A stretch of 64,000 nt of DNA from an uncultured Candidatus Melainabacteria bacterium. GTDB lineage: Bacteria; Cyanobacteriota; Vampirovibrionia; Gastranaerophilales; Gastranaerophilaceae. Numbering within the stretch: the stretch's first letter is position 1; the number at the start of each line of letters is the position of its first letter. The notes below the pieces were generated by a model. The model was not told the origin of the DNA. It saw only the letters and a program-made list of their open reading frames with translations, and made no database searches. The DNA lies in NCBI GenBank assembly GCA_934754655.1, contig CAKVIC010000001.1, forward strand, positions 62,001 through 126,000, given 5' to 3'. The translations under genes and the position numbers were made by a program. Shown here piece by piece: positions 60,659 to 64,000 of the stretch.

Positions 60659-61480
60659 ATGAAAAAAAAGTTTTTATTTTTAATAATTTTTACGATTTTT
60701 TTACTTCCGGTAGCTGCGGCTATCGCAAAACCTATTGATATTGAATTCAACAATGGAATTTATCATATTGTTTTAAGTGGGAACAAAATAAAAAAACAAA
60801 TCCACTTTGTTTCATCAGCTAATCTAATAACGAACAAAACTGCGCATGAGAACTCAAAATCTTTACTTACAATCAATACCGGTTTTTTTGATCCTAAAAA
60901 TCAAAAAACTATTTCATATATTGTCGATGATTATTCAACGATAGAAGATCCCAGATTTAATGAAAATTTATTGGCAAATCCTGTTTTAAGAGCAAATTTA
61001 CCTAAAATTTTAAACCGTACTGAACTTAGAATTCTAGATTGTGATGGCAAATTAAAATATGACATAGCACCACATAATGCAGATTTAGATTTTATGTGCT
61101 CAATCAGAACATCTGCACAAGGCGGACCTCAACTTTTGCCTGAATTAAAAATGGAAGAAGAATTTTTTATTGTAAAAGATTCCGCAGGCAATATTACAAG
61201 AGAATCGTGTTCCGTATTGCATAAAGTTCCAAGAACTTTAGTCGGAATAAAATCAAACAAAGGAGAACAAGAACTACATATTTTTATAGTTACAAATCAA
61301 AATCCTCTTACAATCCCTGAATCTAGAGATTTGTGCGCAAGCTACGGACTGGAACAAGCAATGGCTTTTGATGGTGGAAGTTCAACCTCGCTTGATTATA
61401 AAGATATTCACGTTGTATCAACTCAAAAAAGTGGTGACACAGGACGTGCACTAAAATCTTTTTTAGTTATCAAAAAATAA
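60659..61480 (+). CDS. Exported phosphodiester-glycosidase (NAGPA) domain protein
   Basis: A 273-residue protein with a signal peptide (MKKKFLFLIIFTIFLLPVAA). The mature part shows the NAGPA fold: TINTGFFDPKN, AQGGPQLLPE, RTLVGIKSNKGEQELHIFIV and MAFDGGSSTSLDY. Such enzymes cleave sugar-1-phosphodiesters or act on peptidoglycan-linked glycans. It starts one base after the permease and closes the lptB operon, suggesting a role at the envelope. Confidence 0.85.
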   Translation: MKKKFLFLIIFTIFLLPVAAAIAKPIDIEFNNGIYHIVLSGNKIKKQIHFVSSANLITNKTAHENSKSLLTINTGFFDPKNQKTISYIVDDYSTIEDPRFNENLLANPVLRANLPKILNRTELRILDCDGKLKYDIAPHNADLDFMCSIRTSAQGGPQLLPELKMEEEFFIVKDSAGNITRESCSVLHKVPRTLVGIKSNKGEQELHIFIVTNQNPLTIPESRDLCASYGLEQAMAFDGGSSTSLDYKDIHVVSTQKSGDTGRALKSFLVIKK

Positions 61481-61744
61481 TTATCCTAATAAATTAAGTT
61501 TTCGACGCTTTAAAGGATCAAATTGTTCTTGCTTATTGTCAACAGTTTGTGTTTGATCGATTTGTTTTAACATATCTTGTAAATTCATTTTAGAAGATTT
61601 TTCAACAAGCTTTTCAATTTTTTCTCCTTCTTTGGCATCAATCCCTAATGATTGAGCTTTTTTAATTTCTTGAGGTCCGTCAATAATTCCATTATGATTC
61701 AAATCTATTGAACGCATACGAATTAATAAATTATAATCTGTCAT
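61481..61744 (-). CDS. EF-hand-like small protein under a sigma-28-type promoter
   Basis: An 87-residue protein; start at 61744 fixed by AAGGAG. It has one calcium-loop-like sequence DLNHNGIIDGPQE (D-x-N-x-N-G-x-I-D, followed by a helix) as in single EF-hand or dockerin-type loops, then a charged helical tail ending KRRKLNLLG. No signal peptide. Like the gene at 29905 it is preceded by a sigma-28 promoter and the shared upstream element, so it probably belongs to the flagellar regulon. Interaction with the calcium-repeat-containing flagellin is an attractive but unproven idea. Confidence 0.68.
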   Translation of the reverse strand: MTDYNLLIRMRSIDLNHNGIIDGPQEIKKAQSLGIDAKEGEKIEKLVEKSSKMNLQDMLKQIDQTQTVDNKQEQFDPLKRRKLNLLG

Positions 61745-61788
61745 TTCTAAACTCCTTAAATGATAATGCTTTAAATCTGGTAATATAT

Positions 61789-61815
61789 ATATCGGCATTT
61801 TTTTGAAAAACTTTA
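61789..61815 (-). promoter_or_regulatory. Sigma-28 (FliA-type) promoter
   Basis: Minus strand TAAAGTTT, 11 bases, GCCGATAT; one base from the flagellar consensus. The ATTCAAAATGT-N6-TTGTAACAA element (61831-61856) lies 15 bases upstream, as at 30347. Confidence 0.85.
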
Positions 61816-61900
61816 GGATTTAAACTAGAATTGTTACAATAATTTACATTTTGAATCCATTTTTGAGTAAAACAATTTGTCAGAATTATCCTCGTTATTT

Positions 61901-61956
61901 GTCATGCTGAACTCGTTTCAGCATCTCGCCAGCGTTGAACCTTTGCGCTAAGCAGG
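61901..61956 (+). repeat. Interspersed direct repeat, copy C
   Basis: GTCATGCTGAACTCGTTTCA, then GCATCTCGCCAGCGTTGAACC and CGCTAAGCAGG. It is the only copy in which the first half forms a hairpin (GCTGAAC/GTTTCAGC), so it may be closest to the original form. Lies 5' of the cassette copy 2. Confidence 0.65.
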
Positions 61957-62020
61957 TTATTTATTTTAAACTTTTTATGCTATAATTTTTGTAATAAAAA
62001 ACTAAACGAGGGGTGTATTA

Positions 62021-62344
62021 ATGAAAATTGGGTTTAATCCTGCAATAAAAAATCAAAACTTGTACAGCGCAAAACGCAACACCAGCGAGCAAACTAGCAT
62101 TTCTAATAACCAACTAGCGTTCAAAAAAGTCAATCAAAAATATTATGATATGGCAGAAAAGATGTATAAAGATTGGGGAAATATTACGACTGAATGGTAT
62201 GATTTATTTTCATTTGATGTTGTTTTATTTAAAGAAATATCAAAACAAGATGCGATTGATACAATTCAAGCAATAAAAAAATTTGTAAGCAAGGGTAGTC
62301 TTGATGTTTATAATTTTGAATGTGAATATTATAAAAATCTCTAA
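62021..62344 (+). CDS. Hypothetical F-K-motif protein, cassette copy 2
   Basis: A 107-residue paralogue of the gene at 14147, same length, same MKIGFNPAIKNQN start and NNQLAFKKVNQ motif. Changes are scattered, such as GNITTEWYD against GNISTEWYD and FVSKGSLD against FINKNSLD. The GAGGGGTG site and the TGC-TATAAT box upstream (near 61980) are conserved too. Both copies being intact suggests the protein is under selection. Function unknown. Confidence 0.65.
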   Translation: MKIGFNPAIKNQNLYSAKRNTSEQTSISNNQLAFKKVNQKYYDMAEKMYKDWGNITTEWYDLFSFDVVLFKEISKQDAIDTIQAIKKFVSKGSLDVYNFECEYYKNL

Positions 62345-62577
62345 TCAAATAGCATGTTATTAAGTTTATTATTTTCTAAATTTCCAATACCTGTACCTAA
62401 CATAGAACCGGTAACTCCAAACATTTTAGAACCGATTGCTCCACTATAACCTAATAATGTAATTGAACCTAAAAGATTTGTTGCAGATTTTGCGGTTGCT
62501 TCAAAAATATTTCCGCCATTTGCAACATCTGATAAAACATCTATGCCTTCGACTGCACCAAGAGCTAAAACACCCAA
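62341..62577 (-). pseudogene. Glycine-zipper protein, cassette copy 2, N-terminally altered
   Basis: Matches the last 78 residues of the protein at 14467-14769, but upstream of KLGVLALG the sequence no longer matches: the basic N-terminus is replaced by about 60 bases that are in frame but contain no ATG. Only a TTG at 62577 could start it, without a ribosome binding site. The body is well conserved, so loss is recent or a non-standard start is used. Confidence 0.6.
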
Positions 62578-62639
62578 TTTACAATTGCTTCCGCGGATTT
62601 GCTGATGTGTTTTATTTGTTAAAATTATTTGTTATTTGT

Positions 62640-62694
62640 CATGAGTCACTCGTTTCAGCATCTCACCGACGTAAAACCTTTACGTTAAGCAAAT
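62640..62694 (+). repeat. Interspersed direct repeat, copy D
   Basis: CATGAGTCACTCGTTTCAGC, then ATCTCACCGACGTAAAACC and CGTTAAGCAAA. Same orientation as A-C. It is followed at 62724-62752 by GTCAGATCCTGAA-ATAAA-TTCAGGATGAC, an 8-base palindromic arm pair (62729-62736 with 62742-62749), a degenerate form of which follows copy B. Confidence 0.65.
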
Positions 62695-63096
62695 AATCGA
62701 CCGGAGTTCTCCCCAGCTCACAGGTCAGATCCTGAAATAAATTCAGGATGACTTTAAAAAACTTGTACGCAACCACAAGTTTTTAGCAATAATTTGCATT
62801 AAGCTACAAAAAACTCCTCAAATTAGTAGTAAATTTACCCCAAAAATAGCCGAGTTGGATTATATATTTTTTAATTTGAAAGGTGTTTAATAATTGTATT
62901 AAATCTTTTTCATACTTCCAGCTATTCTTAATTCCAATGGATGCCTCAAGCATCCATTTTTTTTATTACTCAAATTTTGTGGCTAAAGTACAAAAAAATA
63001 GCACAAATTTGTAGTTATATGCAAATAATTAGACTTTTTTAAGCATATATACAATAAAATTATTAATTATTTTCTTCATAAAGCTTAATAATAAGA
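62695..63096. other. Intergenic region with hairpins, no gene seen
   Basis: Part of a 618-bp gap between the cassette and rimP. It contains the palindrome at 62724-62752, a 10-base stem hairpin AAAAACTTGT/ACAAGTTTTT (62756-62783) and a terminator at 62936-62964. No convincing frame; a small RNA ending at the terminator is possible but no good promoter was fixed. Confidence 0.5.
62936..62964 (+). terminator. Rho-independent terminator
   Basis: AATGGATGC (62936-62944) pairs with GCATCCATT (62950-62958), then T8. There is no protein gene on this strand directly upstream. Confidence 0.75.
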
Positions 63097-63125
63097 TTTA
63101 CAAAACCGTTTTTATTTGTTATACT
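63097..63125 (+). promoter_or_regulatory. Sigma-70-type promoter of rimP-nusA
   Basis: TTTACA (63097-63102), 17-base spacer, TATACT (63120-63125). Confidence 0.65.
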
Positions 63126-63148
63126 ACACTTGTGAATAGTTTCTTAAA

Positions 63149-63178
63149 AAAGAACGGCTCAAATTCCGTTCTTTTTTT
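63149..63178 (+). terminator. Leader terminator (attenuator) before rimP
   Basis: AAAGAACGG (63149-63157) pairs with CCGTTCTTT (63166-63174) and is followed by T7, between the promoter and the rimP start. Since transcription must cross it to reach rimP-nusA, it probably works as an attenuator. Confidence 0.75.
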
Positions 63179-63195
63179 ATTAATGAAGGAGTGCT

Positions 63196-63678
63196 ATGAA
63201 ACAAGAAATTAACAGACACGAAATCATTGAAAAAATAACACCGTTAATAGAAAATACTGCGATGAGATTCAACATGGTGCCTGTTGAAATTGAATTTGTA
63301 AAAGAAAATCACCGTTGGTTTTTAAGAGTTTTTATTTATTCTTACGAAAAAGATGTGACTCTTGATGATTGCGAAAAAATTACACGTAGCATGAATGATT
63401 TTCTATCAGAAATTATTCCAGTTAAATATTATTTAGAAGTTTCATCTCCCGGTTTAGAAAGAAAATTCAAGTCTAATAAAGAATTTTTAATATTCAAAGG
63501 GCGCAGAATTAGTCTTAAACTCAAAAATAACTTAGAAGGTGAAACAGAAAAAATCTTTAAAGGTGAAATTCTTGATTGGGATGATAATTATGGGCTAAAA
63601 TTCTTCAGATTTGATGATGGGCAAGAATTATTAATACCAAAAGAAAATATTCAATCAGCGAAATTATACATAGATTAA
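63196..63678 (+). CDS. rimP: Ribosome maturation factor RimP
   Basis: A 160-residue factor for 30S subunit maturation. Two domains: N-terminal alpha/beta (about 1-85; LRVFIYSYEKDVTLDDCEKI and VKYYLEVSSPGLERKFKSNK, the family signature) and a C-terminal SH3-like barrel (about 90-160). GAAGGAG site. nusA follows 15 bases later, the usual rimP-nusA-infB order. Confidence 0.93.
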   Translation: MKQEINRHEIIEKITPLIENTAMRFNMVPVEIEFVKENHRWFLRVFIYSYEKDVTLDDCEKITRSMNDFLSEIIPVKYYLEVSSPGLERKFKSNKEFLIFKGRRISLKLKNNLEGETEKIFKGEILDWDDNYGLKFFRFDDGQELLIPKENIQSAKLYID

Positions 63679-63693
63679 AAGGAGATATTTATT

Positions 63694-64000
63694 ATGATTA
63701 AAATTGGAACAGCTCTTTTTGAAGCTTGTGAAGAACTTGAAAGAGAACGCGGAATTTCTAAAGATGTTCTTATTGCCTCATTATGTGATGCTATGGTTGC
63801 AGCATACAAGAAACACATGCACGTAAAAGAAGCTGCAAATATTGAAGCTATTTTAGATGAACAAACCGGTGAAATTGGTGTCTTTAGTACAAAAGTTGTT
63901 GTTAAAGAGGTTGAAGATCCTGAACTACAAATTTCTCTAGAAGATGCTAAAGAAATTGATGATGAAGTTGAAGTTGATGATGAAGTTAAAATTGAAGTTA
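63694..64000 (+). CDS. nusA: Transcription factor NusA, N-terminal part
   Basis: The frame from ATG 63694 is open to the window edge (102 codons). It begins MIKIGTALFEACEELERERG, continues with SKDVLIASLCDAMVAAYKKH and an acidic segment, the RNA-polymerase-binding N-terminal domain of NusA, a pausing and termination factor. AAAGGAG site. Location directly behind rimP confirms it. S1 and KH domains lie beyond the window. Confidence 0.93.
   Translation, partial: MIKIGTALFEACEELERERGISKDVLIASLCDAMVAAYKKHMHVKEAANIEAILDEQTGEIGVFSTKVVVKEVEDPELQISLEDAKEIDDEVEVDDEVKIEV

Noticed and set aside
1..64000. Insertion sequences, prophage or tRNA genes
   Set aside because: No transposase, integrase, phage structural gene or tRNA-like T-loop sequence was seen on either strand; the only repeated elements are the short direct repeats, the cassette and the 1665-bp duplication.

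Overview
The window is AT-rich, gene-dense bacterial DNA. Diderm genes (lpxA, msbA, lptB, lptF-like, gmhA, TonB/ExbB/ExbD), type IV pilus assembly genes, an LdpA-like iron-sulfur protein otherwise typical of Cyanobacteria, flagellar signals (a giant flagellin and two sigma-28-type promoters) and no photosynthesis genes together suggest a non-photosynthetic cyanobacterial relative (Vampirovibrionia/Melainabacteria, probably Gastranaerophilales of animal guts). That placement is inference; no rRNA gene is present and I saw no tRNA gene, transposase, CRISPR array or prophage.

Layout. 1-6.6 kb: a partial CsaB-like gene, KDPG aldolase, then second-messenger genes (CHASE2 adenylate cyclase, GAF-GGDEF-degenerate HD-GYP protein, PilZ receptor) around panE. 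6.6-13.2 kb: a sugar nucleotidyltransferase with an unusual N-terminal extension, two glycosyltransferases, a 6S-like RNA with its own promoter, and a metallophosphoesterase/MBL/TPR operon. 13.3-23.8 kb: small membrane or secreted proteins, a repeat-bounded two-gene cassette, a 1532-residue flagellin whose middle is an RTX-like/beta-solenoid repeat domain, two secreted proteins and a TonB-ExbB-ExbD-ExbD operon. 23.9-29.9 kb: a cluster of proteins sharing a short N-terminal F-K motif (pentapeptide repeat, two HAD hydrolases in an exact 1665-bp tandem duplication, kinase-like protein). 29.9-36.0 kb: a sigma-28-type gene, tyrS, a zincin-like F-K protein, rpmI-rplT, a 647-bp regulatory interval, and an F-K membrane protein. 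36.0-43.8 kb: lytic transglycosylase, response regulator, pilO and a pilM-pilN fusion, rlmB, the primary-type sigma factor and a TPR protein. 43.8-57 kb: lpxA, a PHP phosphoesterase, HAD-ldpA-gmhA operon, msbA, nth, argS, mutS and a ribbon-helix-helix regulator. 57-64 kb: aroQ, folE2, lptB-lptF-NAGPA operon, a sigma-28-type EF-hand-like protein, a second copy of the repeat-bounded cassette, and rimP-nusA behind a terminator-containing leader.

The most unusual content is (1) a family of otherwise unrelated proteins that start with a low-complexity leader ending in a [VLIN]-x-F-K-[AGS] motif, several clustered with a recent tandem duplication and a homopolymer-linked out-of-frame membrane tail; (2) the giant flagellin with a repeat-domain insert; (3) a promoter system in which sigma-28 promoters and a second promoter class (GCAATT-N13-ATACTTTATATA) share geometry and, in part, an upstream palindromic element; and (4) a small direct-repeat-bounded gene cassette present twice about 48 kb apart.
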